From Neopestalotiopsis rosae (taxonomy: Eukaryota > Ascomycota > Sordariomycetes > Amphisphaeriales > Sporocadaceae): a stretch of DNA of 64,000 bases. The stretch is taken from positions 3,472,001 through 3,536,000 of the forward strand of contig JALGAS010000005.1 of the NCBI GenBank assembly GCA_023078685.1, given 5' to 3'. The position numbers and the translations under genes were made by a program. The notes under the pieces are model-generated. The model saw only the letters and a list, made by a program, of their open reading frames with translations, was not told where the DNA came from and made no database searches. This document shows, in pieces, positions 1 through 11,467 of the stretch (the stretch's first letter is position 1; every line of letters starts with the position of its first letter).

Positions 1-1596
1 CCAGAGAAATCCGGCTGCTTGCTTTACTGATAGCCGCTGCAGCACTTGGCTAAGACAATTCCAGTAGCGAACAGCACGCCCAGGCAAGGTTTTGATTTAA
101 TTTCCCGGCTCCATTCATATACTTCAGCCCGTTCTCATGCACAAACACGTACGTACCACTTGTAATGTATGTACAAGCTATGTATGTGTGTATGTATATA
201 TTTGATGTACGCAGGCAGCTAGGTATGCATGTACGCAATAGGTACTTGATAGTTTCACCTGTTTGTAGGGGCACGTACTATACCATGCATAGTTATTGAC
301 CTACATGCGTACATACATTGCTACATGCTTCGTACTTGCCTCACAAACAACTGCCTTGCCCCGAGGGGCATGTGAAGCAAGTACGAGGGGCACACCAGGG
401 CACCTGCTTTGCCTGCATGGGGGCGATTTGGAGGGTTTGGAGGGTTTGGAGGGGTGGTTGATTCAAGTTCGCCGCTGAAGGGAAGGGAAAAGAAGGAAAA
501 TGAGGAATGTGTAACGGCACCGCTACATACTCTGTGCAGGACACTACCTACCACCGACACTTATTATTAACTCACATGCATACTATTAACCTACTACAGT
601 ACAGTCTCGTCAAGTCCCCCAAAAAAGAATCAAATCAGAAATCAGAAGAGATAATTCCCACCGGGACTTGATCCCACCCCTCCTCTTTTCCTTTTAGCTA
701 GTATCTGCAAGCCACAAAAGAAAGAATACACCCCCCTCCCTCCACAGCAAAAAGAAGACTACTACTACTTGACTACTGCCTACTGCCTACTACTACTTAC
801 TTACCTACTACCGATCCCCAAGCTTCCCTCCACCTTAGGGCCCAGCGATCCCAGGAAGACGGTTTCGCCGCCAGGACTCTATTTGCTTCTGACACGACTT
901 ATCTCACTCCCCAATCAGCTTCTGCCGCGACATTTATCTTCTGGGGCTGCTGGGGTGGGCTTTCTACTCAAAGTAAGAAAAGGCAAATTAGGGGTGACCG
1001 AAGAGACGGGGGGTGGGCGTTCTCGCATATCTGCAGTACACCCAAACCAGTCTCCTGGGTCCGAACCAAAATTCCAGCCATCCGGATCACTTCACTGGTT
1101 CTCGCTCGAACCTCATGGTGACAAAGACAAGGAGAGCCCTGCCCTAGGAACGAGACTTGACGGGGACTGGACCCTCTATTCTATGCCCTGGCCACATATA
1201 CACTGCTCGGCTTCTGTTCATGGTAATCAGTTTGTCAATTACTGAGAGAAAAGAGAGAGAGAGAGAAAGACGGTGCCTTCGCTACCTACCTGTATATGCT
1301 TGTTTGAATTTTTGTGCGCCGTGTTTTCTGTTGTTCATTTTCCTACTCTTTTTTCTTTTTTTTTTTTTTGAACAAGTTCGTCAGATTTACCTGATCCTAA
1401 TTGCATACATACCCCCCGTCCTGCAACCCCCCGACACGATCGCATCCGGTATATCGCACGACTATCCTCAAAGAAACGTTTCTTTTTATTTATTTCCTAC
1501 CATTCAAAATTAAGCCAAGGAGGAAGAGATTTAGTGCTTTCCCAGCTTGGTGATCAGCTATCGATCGACTTCTTGTTGTGGCAGGAGTCAGCCATA
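1..1596. other. Gene-free left flank and leader of the methyltransferase gene
   Basis: No open frame here has coding character. It holds a G-rich 9-mer repeat (427-453), a GA microsatellite (about 1252-1267), a T-rich tract (about 1348-1369) and pyrimidine-rich stretches before the methyltransferase start, consistent with promoter and 5' leader. Promoter elements could not be assigned. Confidence 0.6.
427..453 (+). repeat. Three exact copies of TTTGGAGGG
   Basis: Three head-to-tail copies of TTTGGAGGG lie at 427-435, 436-444 and 445-453, followed by another G and preceded by a G-run near 417-423. Four G-tracts in about 38 bases could fold into a G-quadruplex. It is not the canonical TTAGGG telomere unit. 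Confidence 0.85.
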
Positions 1597-3271
1597 ATGT
1601 CTTCGCAACGGGCAGAAAACAGTAGCCGAGCCAACGAGACGAGTCAATATAACGCCGCCAACCAGACTGGACAGCAAATACCAACTCCGATGGACGGTAT
1701 CAGTCTAATGAACTATCCCTTCACATTTGAGCAAAACGTCGATGATGCCGTTACCGCCTCATTCCGCATAGAAGCTGATGTATGACCACAAATATCCACA
1801 AAGGTCGAGTGCGAACTCATTAACTGAATCACTGACTGACCGCGCAAATAGCCTCATCCCTCGCAATCGAACAGTCCGTAAGTCGATACTTGATCTTGTG
1901 AACTCTTTCTGACATGCTACTCACCTGTTGACAACAGGGATACACATTCAATTACAAGCAGTATATCAAGATATCGTGTAGAAAATGGAAGAACCTTTCA
2001 CGCGTATAAGGACGGATGTATGTGTATTCAAATTCAACAATGCCACTACTGCAACTGCTGTTGCACCACTCTTCGATCACGGTTATCTGCTCGGATGCTC
2101 ACGCGAATCACGAACAGCATATATTTTTCCCAACGACCAAGAGGAGCTTGACCGACAGGAATTTCAATACGTCGTCATCAAGCACCTGATGAATGGAAAA
2201 CTCTTTTTTGCTCCTTGGACAGACGAAAATCCTCCTCGAAATGTTTTGGACATTGCCACTGGTGCTGGACACTGGGCAATCGAAATGGGAGACAAGTTTC
2301 CGTCAGCCAGAATCACAGGGACGGACCTGTCGCCGGTTCAACCGCGAGACGTTCCGGCGAATGTACGGTTCTTTGTGGAAGATAGGTACGTAAAATTTGC
2401 CGGCGTTTCTTTGCAAGCACTGCCTTCCTTATTCCCCCATTCATGCCCCTTTTGTCCATCGCTGGCAGGGGCACTGGCATTTGAATCTCTGGCAACGAAT
2501 GTCTTCACCATTCTGTCCGCGATTTCAGGTGTGGTCAACCTCATTACAGACTTGTTGACCCTCTATGTAGCCGAGACCCGTGGAATTGGTACGGCGAAAA
2601 TGATCAACTCGATTATATCCATACCCGTTTAACGTTAGGCTGTTGGGAAAACCTCAAGGACGACATCCTCCAAAAGTCATTCGATCAGCTCGCACCCGGC
2701 GGCTACTTTGAAGCACAAGAACTGCTCAGCAGTATTCTTTGTGATGACGGCACTATGCAACCAGACTACGAGTTGAAGGTACACGTGGACGACCTCGAAG
2801 ACGCTACGGCAACCATAGGCCGGCCCCTTCGCACGGCGGATCAGTGGAAACAGGCCATGAGAGACGTGGGTTTCGTTGATGTGCAAGAGGTCGCGTACAA
2901 GATGCCCATCAACGGATGGGCCAAGAATCTCAAATATAAGCAGCTGGGGAAGATGTGGGAGCATAACTGGCTGGATTGCATACATGCTCTTTCCGTCGGA
3001 CCGCTGCACCGGGTCAGAGGCTTGAACGACAAACAGATCCAGGTGCGTTTGGAAAGGTCTTTTCTCCCACTGTACTTGGCTACTAACTCTAGCTTAGATG
3101 ATGCTCGTGCCTGTGAGGCAGGCCATCTCGGATCATAGTGTTCATGCCTATAACAAGTTCTACGTCGTCTGGGGCAGGAAGCCGTATCCAAATGAACAGG
3201 TCCAACCACCCAATTCAGAAACTCCAGCCTCTTCGATCTCAGACGATACGGAAATGGGTGGCCTTGCCTAA
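1597..3271 (+). CDS. LaeA-like S-adenosylmethionine-dependent methyltransferase
   Basis: This is a class I methyltransferase of the large fungal family that includes LaeA, a regulator of secondary metabolism; many paralogues have no known substrate. The model has six exons: 1597-1779, 1852-1877, 1938-2017, 2118-2385, 2571-3042 and 3098-3271, all with GT-AG junctions, giving 400 residues. The SAM-binding motif I VLDIATGAGHW lies near residue 138, followed by the acidic/post-I region GTDLSPVQP and the family block DYIHTR just before GCWENL. An upstream RYRVENGRTFHAYKDG block and FPNDQEELDRQEFQ are typical of the family. The 26-nt second exon is needed to keep frame; without it the gene looks frameshifted. 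The start is the first ATG in frame with the exons. Its 3' end faces the GTPase gene at 500 bases. Whether it is LaeA itself or a paralogue is uncertain; the flanks suggest a paralogue. Confidence 0.88.
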
Positions 3272-3762
3272 ACCCAAATCAGCTCTTGGCATGGTTACTT
3301 CGATCAAGGACTTCACTTCCGATACATGAAGAGCATGAAGCCACTGCTATTTTTTGCAATGGGCAAAGTTCTCAGAAAGAGATGAACAGTAGGGTCGTTG
3401 ACATATCTCTCGGCACTTCTGCCAGAGCAGGATCAGAATTTCCTGATTCTATGATTTCCTCCCTCTCCCGTGGAGGGGAGACTTGGAGTTAAGGATCAAA
3501 GCGGTATATATTGTAATTGGTGTTACCTTCTAGGGGCGTTGTATTTCATGATGATTTCACGACAAATACCCATAACAAAATCACGACACTTAGATAGACT
3601 TGTCTCAAGGACGGCCGGTCTCTGAGAGCACACTTGTTGAGCGCAAAGAAAGGAAGAGTCGAGTGTAGTACCAAGATAGCGAACCCAAGAAAAGAATTAT
3701 TGTACAAAGCAGAACGGAGAAACAGCAACCCGTTGCAAATATTCAATAGCCAAGTCATGGAG

Positions 3763-6700
3763 TCACTGGTCATCAGGTATTGTCGCCGATCTTGCCCGCC
3801 CCAATACCTCCCTCGCCGCATGTGCTGTTAGCTGTACGCGATCTCGAAATTCCGGGTCCTGCTCGCCATCTGTAGCGGCATTTTCGGAGCGGACAATGTC
3901 CAATGTTGCCTGCAGCTCCTCAAAGTGGTCTGTAAGCAGGACCCGGACGTCCGCCTCACACTTCTGGACCAAGTCTCTGAAGTAGTTCTTGGTTCGTCGG
4001 AGTAAATCCACAAAGATCACGTTGCGTGATAGGTGGCGTCGCATGATACCTTTGCGCCGTCGGTCGGATCCAGTGCCTGGGACAAAATTTGTGAGTGGAA
4101 GACTGCTCGACTTTGGAGGAGAGCATTGGGAGGTTACCATATTCATGAATACAGTCTTTATAGGCCGGTTCCATGGATTGGCCCAAGAATGATGTTTGGA
4201 TACCAGAGAATACGTCGGTTCTCAGGATCCTGCGTGTGGTGATTAGTGCCGTATATCTTCGGAGATTCGATCTTGATGGCCTACATCAACTCTGAGCTCA
4301 ATTGATCGGCGATCAGTCTCAGCCCATCATTGATCAGATTATGGCGAGATATAAAGGCATCAATCAGGACGTCTGCCACTTCCTGCGACACTTGAGCTGC
4401 TGAATCTAAGTCATACTTTATTCAGCATTATAATATCCTCAATGCCGATTAACATTTCGTACTTACCCACGTCTTCGTTGACCCTGTCTATCATTTGGCT
4501 GACCCGATTTGTCATATTCCGCTGCCGGCACTTGATGTTGTTTACTAGCCTTGACCATGGTTGATGCAAATCGCTCACCATGGCCTCCAATAGCTCTTCG
4601 TTCCAATTTCGGGGACCGACCGCCGGTGTGCAATGGGTGCCAAACTTTCTACAAAATGCAGCGTAGCTCGCTATTCATGTATCAGAATGAATTAACGCTG
4701 AAGACGCTCATGATCCACCTACAGTGATGCCACTATTCAAATTAGCCTTCCACTTGGGTCGATGGAACGTATTCTTTGAGAAGTCGACTTACCCCTGCCC
4801 AATCTTCCGAAGCATCTAATGCAGCTCGGTTCCAATTATCGAAAAATGCTGACTAGGTATTTAGAAAAGAGGTAGGGATGAATAGGAATCGAAACCTACC
4901 ATCGTCTCCGAATACAAGGTCTTCAAAATCTGACATGAAACTCCCCGAAAAGGTCCTCAATTGAGACGTTCGTCCTATTAGTTCCTGTTTATGATTGAGC
5001 TCCCCATTTTACACTCTTGGTCGGTGAAGAGAAAGATCTTACAACTTTGATTCTTCTTTCAACTGTGTCCACGAGGCTGCAAATCTCTCTTTTGTTCTCG
5101 GCATCCAGACTAGGGGCACCCAACTGTATCCAAAGCTCGATGTCGCTCAAGAGGGCGGCAACGTCATTACGCATGAAGCAGACAGCACTGTGGTACTGAC
5201 TCTCGGAGACAATCGAGATGCAGTGCCGACGCAGCGTCAACATGCCGCTGAGGCACAGGAGCGGCAGAGCCTCATCACGAGGCTGGTCGTGTTTGGACCA
5301 GTAGTCGTCCTTGCTCGTACAAAATACCTTGAGCTCGGCATCGCCAGACAGCTCATTCTGGTAGCGGTCTCGAAGGCTCTTATTCACCTTCGCATTGCGG
5401 ATTGTTACCAAGTAGTGTTTCAGACTAGAGCATGTAATTAGTATGTCAAATTAACATGGTTGTTTGTCCCACTTAGCCATACTCAAACTTTTGAGCCTCC
5501 AGTTCTTTGCTATGATGCAGGTTATTTTGGTTAGTACCTGTTCGACAGTGACATCCTTCGACTTCGGAAGAAGGAGCATTTCCACTCACAAGAGCTGTCT
5601 CTGCTTTTTACTCAGTTGATGGCAGAGTGCCAACTCTTCATCATTTAGTTCTCCATCCTCATCATCGGCAAGACCTTCGAGTTCTTCTTTGACTTCTGCC
5701 AATCTGTCCTCGGTGGTTTCAACCCGATCACACAGTTTTTGGATATGTTTGGCTTTGTTGCCTTTCCAGTCTCTGACGGCTTCTGAGGGCTCAATCACCT
5801 GGTGCCCATCAGTCAGTGCACAATCTTCATCCATAGGGTTGAAACGACTCACATCAGACTTGGTGCATATTATACTAATATTCGAAAGCTCGGCTCGCTT
5901 TGCCAAGTCGACAACATCTTTGACACTCTCATTTGTGACGGCGCGAAAGATCTCGGTAACGGCAAAGATCTCGTCACATTCGAGTATATAGCGCTCGGTA
6001 ATATTTCTTCTAGCACTGTTGAGATCTCGGAGCCCTTCGAATGTGCTCTGATTAGTATTTAAACCAACGTAAATGGTTCATCAAAACTAAGAAAACGTAC
6101 CTGGGAGGTCAGCAAAGATAAGACCCTTGCTCAATACATATGCATTGCTATATACCCTGGGGATTGTCAGTCATTCATGGCTTCCACTTGGAGTGAAGGA
6201 TATTAATCATACCTCATTTTCCTCACAAAGGGCCATATTGCACGTTCATTGGGCGACCCTGGATCCGACGCCAATCTAGCAAGATACGCGGAGCATTCCT
6301 CCAGTGTGTCGAAATTAATCCGGTCATGGAGACCGTCTGTACCAGTGTCTCTGGCCCAAAGCCTCAGCGTGTCGAGCACGGCCTCCTCGGTGCCCGCAGT
6401 GAGCATACGGCTTGATCCGCCCAAGCGATCCGCGAACATTGCTTGCAAAGTGGCCCAGGCAACCTTGGAGCGTTGATACAAGTCCTCCCGCTCGTCGCTG
6501 GTCATGTCGTCTGCATGGAGCTCGTACTGTCGGAAAGACTGTAGGAAGTCTTTCAGCATATCGTCGAGCGCATCCTGGCTGAACAGCTCCATTTCAATTG
6601 CGAAAGAGTCACTATCATGGTAGTGGTACTCGGTAGCGATGCAGGTGCACGCAGATCCGCTATTACTCTACCTCAAATGTTAGAGATTGTCTCGCAGCAA

Positions 6701-7606
6701 TGAAACAAACAATGGGCAAAAGAATTTGCCAGCGATCAACTCACAGTTCTGGCAAGTGATGGGAAATCCAAAAGACAGTTGAGAAGGCTGCTTTTCCCTT
6801 GAGCGTTATTAAAGTCAGTCCATGCCCGGAAAAAGCAAGGAATGCAACTTTCAAGACTTACCGGCACCGGAATCTCCCACGAAACCTACAACACGTTTCG
6901 TGGGACCTTGATAGTCGGCCAAGGAAGCAGCGTTACGGTACAAGCGCTGAACGGTAGAATCAGGCTCCAGGTGTAAGGAGCCACTGCCCAGAACGTCCTG
7001 TAATTTTGCCACAATCTCTTTGGTATCGAACACAGCCTGCTGGAAGACCGGATCGTGGAAGCGGTCTCGAGGAGGTTTCTCATCGCTCACGACGTGTGGG
7101 GGTTGCCTGATGCGCGGAGTAGATCGTCGTCTCCCAGCTGTTGTCAGCGTCGGCGTTGGCGTCGGCGTGAGATGTCCTGTAGTTGCAGGTGGCGTCGCGA
7201 GCTGACTCGAACTGCTTCGACTATTGGTACTCGGCGTCGATATGCCGTTGATGGCAGACTGGAGCTCGGAAAGGTCAAAGTCGCCATCAGCGCTGGAAAT
7301 GTTCACGCGGTCGAAGTCTGCGACGAGTTCCTGCTCGACGCTCTGTCGGACACCGTGCCCGCTGATGGAGACCGGTGCCGCCCCGGGAAGGTCGTCCGCG
7401 AGTATACGGGGCGTCTCTACGATATGATCTCCAGAGGCGCCTGGTCCGAAGCTGAAAGTGCTTTCCGTTGATGGAGTGAGCAGAGGCGTAGTAGTACTCG
7501 ATGTTTCGGAAGTCAATGACCTCGCAACCGTTCGTGCGCTGGTCCTGAGAGGGCCGACCGCACTTTGTCCACGAGAGGCTACAGTAATTTGTGTGAGTCG
7601 AGTCAT
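3763..7606 (-). CDS. Large dynamin-like / SLIP-GC-like GTPase
   Basis: This P-loop GTPase belongs to the fungal group annotated as nuclear GTPase SLIP-GC-like or dynamin-type; its cellular role in fungi is not established. I rebuilt 15 exons giving 996 residues: 7606-6862, 6797-6745, 6667-6213, 6156-6101, 6034-5853, 5798-5590, 5509-5483, 5424-5043, 4984-4900, 4848-4793, 4732-4723, 4670-4467, 4405-4285, 4229-4138, 4076-3763. All phases join. Visible G motifs: P-loop GDSGAGKS (about 244-251, split by intron 1), a Thr-rich switch I SACTCIATEY, G3-like FADLPG (about 432-437) and G4 CTKSD (about 493-497). A Ser/Thr-rich, probably disordered N-terminus of about 240 residues precedes the GTPase domain; an acidic/basic stretch (VKEELEGLADDEDGELNDEE) near 540 looks coiled-coil. 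A conserved SSYAAFCRKFGTH block lies in the C-terminal half. Fourteen introns and a 10-nt microexon set it apart from its neighbours. The frame is unbroken. Confidence 0.85.
4723..4732 (-). other. 10-nt microexon of the GTPase gene
   Basis: Exon 11 carries only TGGCATCACT between an AG acceptor (intron ending TTTGAATAG) and a GTAGGT donor. With it, the protein reads WHHSSYAAFC across the junctions; without it the frame is lost. Confidence 0.7.
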
Positions 7607-9965
7607 TATTCAAAGAAGAAAGTAAGGAGAAAGAGTGAGTATTGGAGTCTTGACAAGGTATCAATTTGAGAAATAGAAAGAACGATGCATCTGCGTCGAT
7701 ACTACTTGTTGGTCTTTATTTCTCTAGCTTCTTCTTTGGTGGAGGCTCTATGATCTGAGTATAGCGAGCTCCGTGTCGTGGTTACATCTTAAACCTTATA
7801 GTCTACTTTCACACAGCCTACTTTCCATCCTGGAGACAGACTGGTGGCCTCAATTTGGGCTGTTCCACAGAATGGGCGGTTATGCGCTGAGTCGGTCTCC
7901 CAATGCGGTCACAACCAACCAATAGAAGTCGGCTCTGCCTGGAGACCAAGGCTTTAACGCACCATTTCGATGTCGAAATACTGTTGAAGATAAGGACGTG
8001 ATGTTACGGGTGGCGCAGGTCTGAAGGATTCGAGCAGTCTACTGCACGCTGGTTGTTGGTTTCATATCTCTGCAGCGCCCCCCAAAAGTACCCATGGTGG
8101 GAGATACTTGGAGCATGCACTCACTGCCTGACGACACCAGGACATTCAAAATCCAGACTCGTGGCAAGACTTCAAACTATCCTTCTGCCTCCTGGATCAA
8201 GGCATTCTTTTGATGTGTTTCGCACCATGTGACTATAGTCGGTGCAATCAATGCTCACACAAAGCAAGATATACACACCAACAGCCAACGATAATTACAT
8301 TGACCATGAAAAATTGAGAAATCTCCATTCTGCAACATTTTAACAAGATACAGTGAGAATTAGTACCGTGATACGCATCTAGCACCAGTCATCAGCTTTG
8401 ATGCTGGCATCAAGCGGTCATGAAAGACGACGTTTCACCAATCAGCAAGCCGAGTACCGAAATTGCCCAAACGCAAGGGAAAGGGGAATAAATATCTCAC
8501 GCAAGCGAACTCAGTGCCTATCCGACAAAGAGTGCATCTCAAATGTTCAACAACATCACCCAGAAAATTTGTCAAGTGGAATCAGCAATTGAACTCTCAA
8601 TTACACCATAAAAAAGCAATTATAGTCGCCCCACGGTAAGGCCAACCATTGTGTATGATCTAAATGATACGTGAAATATACGACGCATATGGACAATATT
8701 GGGGATATATGAATTGGTCGCATTTGGCAACCCTATAATAGACGCCTGATACTTGAATATGATGAGCGAATCAAGAACCACTGTGAATCGCTTCTCAAAT
8801 GATTACATAAATCGCTCGTATCTATGCCAGGCTCGACACCTTATATCGACGAGGAACTCTGTTGTCGAGCCATTCAAATTCGAGCACGCGAGACTTGTAA
8901 TATTTTGCCACATTGCGGCACTCACCTGACCTCAAATCGTCTGTCTAGCACTGTGGAAGTCGATCGCCCACATCCTATGATGGTCTCCTCGTTGCATAAT
9001 ACAAGCAAACCCACGGGCTATCCGGGACTATATCACCTTTCGCGGGGGGCTCCGCCGCGATTATGATACAATCTTGGAGACACGACATGTTGCTGAGTCA
9101 TTACCTATGCCATGACAGTTTCGAACCACGGACCAGGTAAGAGAGAACAAAAAAAAAAAGAAAAAGAAAAAAAAAGCAAGCCGCCATCTACCGTAGTGAC
9201 CGGAGCAAGTGGCGCCATCGTCAAGCCGGGAGAGCCCGCCTTTCTGTTTCCGTACACCAATTGGACCGTGCCAATGCCTCTAGTTTAGACCCCTTCTTGC
9301 GCATGTCGTGCGATCACAGTAGTACATACATATATGGATATGGCTTCAAGAACAGTTGCTGGCCGGAGATATTACACTTGCCCAGCAGTATTCGAGCGTC
9401 GAACCATTTGCTGACTGGGGAATTCCCGGTTCTTCTCAACGTACAGAGAGTTATTTGCGAGCGACCACCCTCATCGTACTCTGTACATAAGCTGTTCATG
9501 ATCTGAATGGGCAAGACGAAGGATGTCAAGCTGACGAAGCTAAGTGGCACCTAGTTGTCACCTAGTCAGGCTGGCCTTCGAAAGATGGGATAGCTTTGGT
9601 TCTAAGCTGCTGGTCTCTCGGTGCTCGACGACAAATCAGGTTTCGAGGTTGGGTTGAGACACTTCCATTCGGACGAAAGACGTTCTCGAAAAAGGCTACG
9701 CACGCAGACAAGAGTGAAAAGTCTCAGACGAAATTTGGTCTAAAGTTTTCGACCGAGAGAAAGGGCTGAACCTTGTGGTTGCAGTAGATGGAATGGAATC
9801 CCTGTAGCCACGAGCGCAAAAGTCTTGGGGTTCAGATATGCAAGGACTGGAGCGTGGAGGATGGATGCTTGGACCTTGCAGCTCATAGGGGTGGCTCTTC
9901 GTAATTATTCTTTGGCTCTGCAATTGGGCATCCAGGGTAATTTTGTTGATCTTGTTTTTCAATCG

Positions 9966-9983
9966 TTTTTTTTTTTTTTTTTT
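9966..9983 (+). repeat. T18 homopolymer
   Basis: An uninterrupted run of 18 thymines lies in gene-free DNA. An A-rich run interrupted by single G residues lies 0.8 kb to the left, at about 9150-9177. Confidence 0.85.
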
Positions 9984-10473
9984 GCTTTGCTTGTGTAGGT
10001 TGAAAGATAACCGTCGCGGGCCGTGCGAGACAAGCGACGTCGTGGCTGCGCCATCCCAAACCGTTTTCTCTCTCATCTTCTGCCTTGGGTCGGATCAAAG
10101 TGCGGACCTGACTGAAGCGCGCATATGTATTTTTTCCATCTATTCTTTTGTGACCGAGGCAAAAGAAGACCAGGTCAGATCTACTTTTACATAGTATCAC
10201 TATATATGAGTCGTGTGTTCTGGCTCCCGCGCCCACTGACTCGCTAAAGACCTGGAGCGGCTCAAGCGTTTTTCCTTACGGTAGTACAGAGTAGAATCAT
10301 CATCATCAAAGATCGGTTTCGCGGCCACAATCAGGCACATCCCGGTTGAACAGCCCGGCTGGATGGTGCGCAGATGGGCCCTAGCGGTGCAACTAGAGTG
10401 GGAATCTCCAGGGGCAGTGGGGAGCTAGTGCTAAATGCAGTCTCGTTTGGCTCCCCCTTTCCCGACCTGGGCT

Positions 10474-10500
10474 CGAACCTGGCGAACCTGGCAAACCTGG
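10474..10500 (+). repeat. 9-bp tandem repeat (CGAACCTGG)
   Basis: Two exact copies of CGAACCTGG (10474-10482, 10483-10491) and one CAAACCTGG (10492-10500) lie in gene-free DNA upstream of the ArfGAP gene. Confidence 0.8.
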
Positions 10501-11175
10501 GGGGCTCCAAGTCAAGCGGTGCCAAAGTTGCAATGGAAGCTGCTGCGGCGGCGACGGCGCGTGGGCGGGCGGCCTTTTGGGCGCTGAATTCACGAGTTAC
10601 CTCTTTCAGGTCTGCCCGAGCTGTCTAGATTCTGCTGCACATTGAATGGTCTGATCTGATCTAACCTATGTATGTACCTTTCAACGTGGGCTGGCTGCTT
10701 GTTTTTATTTTTTCTTTTCCACGTTGCTTGGCCATCTTTGGGAAGGAAGATTGTCTAGATTCCAGGCCAGCCCTTTTGCCCTCTTCTTTTTCTTCCCCCT
10801 CCCCCCCGGCTCCCGATACCAGATACGTGCATCATCATCACACATCCCACCGGCCATGGGATTCACGTCTTGAGCCCGATATCACCTGTACCGTTCTTTA
10901 CTCTTTCTCACTCTCACTTCATCCCCACCCTTCTCTCTCTCTTACTCAACCATCTGCACCCCCTTGTTGGAGTCGACAATCTCTCTTTTCTTCTCTTCTG
11001 TTTTCTTAGTCCTTGTCTTTGCATGAATGTCTAAGTGTTGGAACCTGGTCCCTCTCCAACTCTCCTAACGGCTGTTTCCTCGAGGGGTAGGCCACGCGTT
11101 CAGCATCCTTCAACCGACGCGATCTCGGTAGACCGACGCACTTTGGAGCAACGTCATTTCTCACGAGAGCAAGGC

Positions 11176-11200
11176 AGAGCAGAGCAGAGCAGAGCAGAGC
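11176..11200 (+). repeat. (AGAGC)5 microsatellite
   Basis: Five exact copies of AGAGC end 267 bases before the ArfGAP start codon, probably in its 5' leader or core promoter. Copy number is likely to vary between strains. Confidence 0.85.
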
Positions 11201-11467
11201 CAACTAGTGCTTCTGCGCTTTCTCGCAAACCCTGAAAAACGAGGCCAGCTTTCTGATTTGTCCATTGGCTCCCGAAGACGCCGACGTGATTACTTAATTT
11301 CGATTCTAAACTCTCCTCTCGGGCCGACGCACGACCTCCGATCCTCGACGAGACTATACATTACAATTGGCCAAAGAAAACACGGCCTCTAGCATCTTGT
11401 GTACATTAGCTGCGAGAACCCGGGTCGGTTAATTCAGACAAAAGAACTCGGTTGGTGTATTACAAAC

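Larger units (their letters stand above)
7607..11467. other. 3.9 kb without a recognisable gene
   Basis: This is the divergent spacer between the GTPase and ArfGAP genes. The stretch from about 8200 to 8900 is AT-rich with no long frame. There are A- and T-runs at about 9150-9177 and 9966-9983, a CGAACCTGG triplet (10474-10500) and an AGAGC repeat (11176-11200). The last 0.7 kb is pyrimidine-rich and probably holds the ArfGAP promoter and leader. The AT-rich part could be an old mutated repeat, but no terminal repeats or domain remnants were seen. Confidence 0.5.

Noticed and set aside
1938..2017. Frameshift or pseudogene in the methyltransferase gene
   Set aside because: The apparent break vanishes when the 26-nt exon 1852-1877 sets the phase; all six exons then form one open frame.
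8200..8900. AT-rich patch as a RIP-mutated transposon
   Set aside because: No terminal repeats, target-site duplication or domain remnant could be seen, and AT-richness alone is not enough.
9109..9135. GGTTCGAAACT on the minus strand as a tRNA B box
   Set aside because: Flanking bases do not form a T-stem or an acceptor stem, and no A box is found at the right distance.
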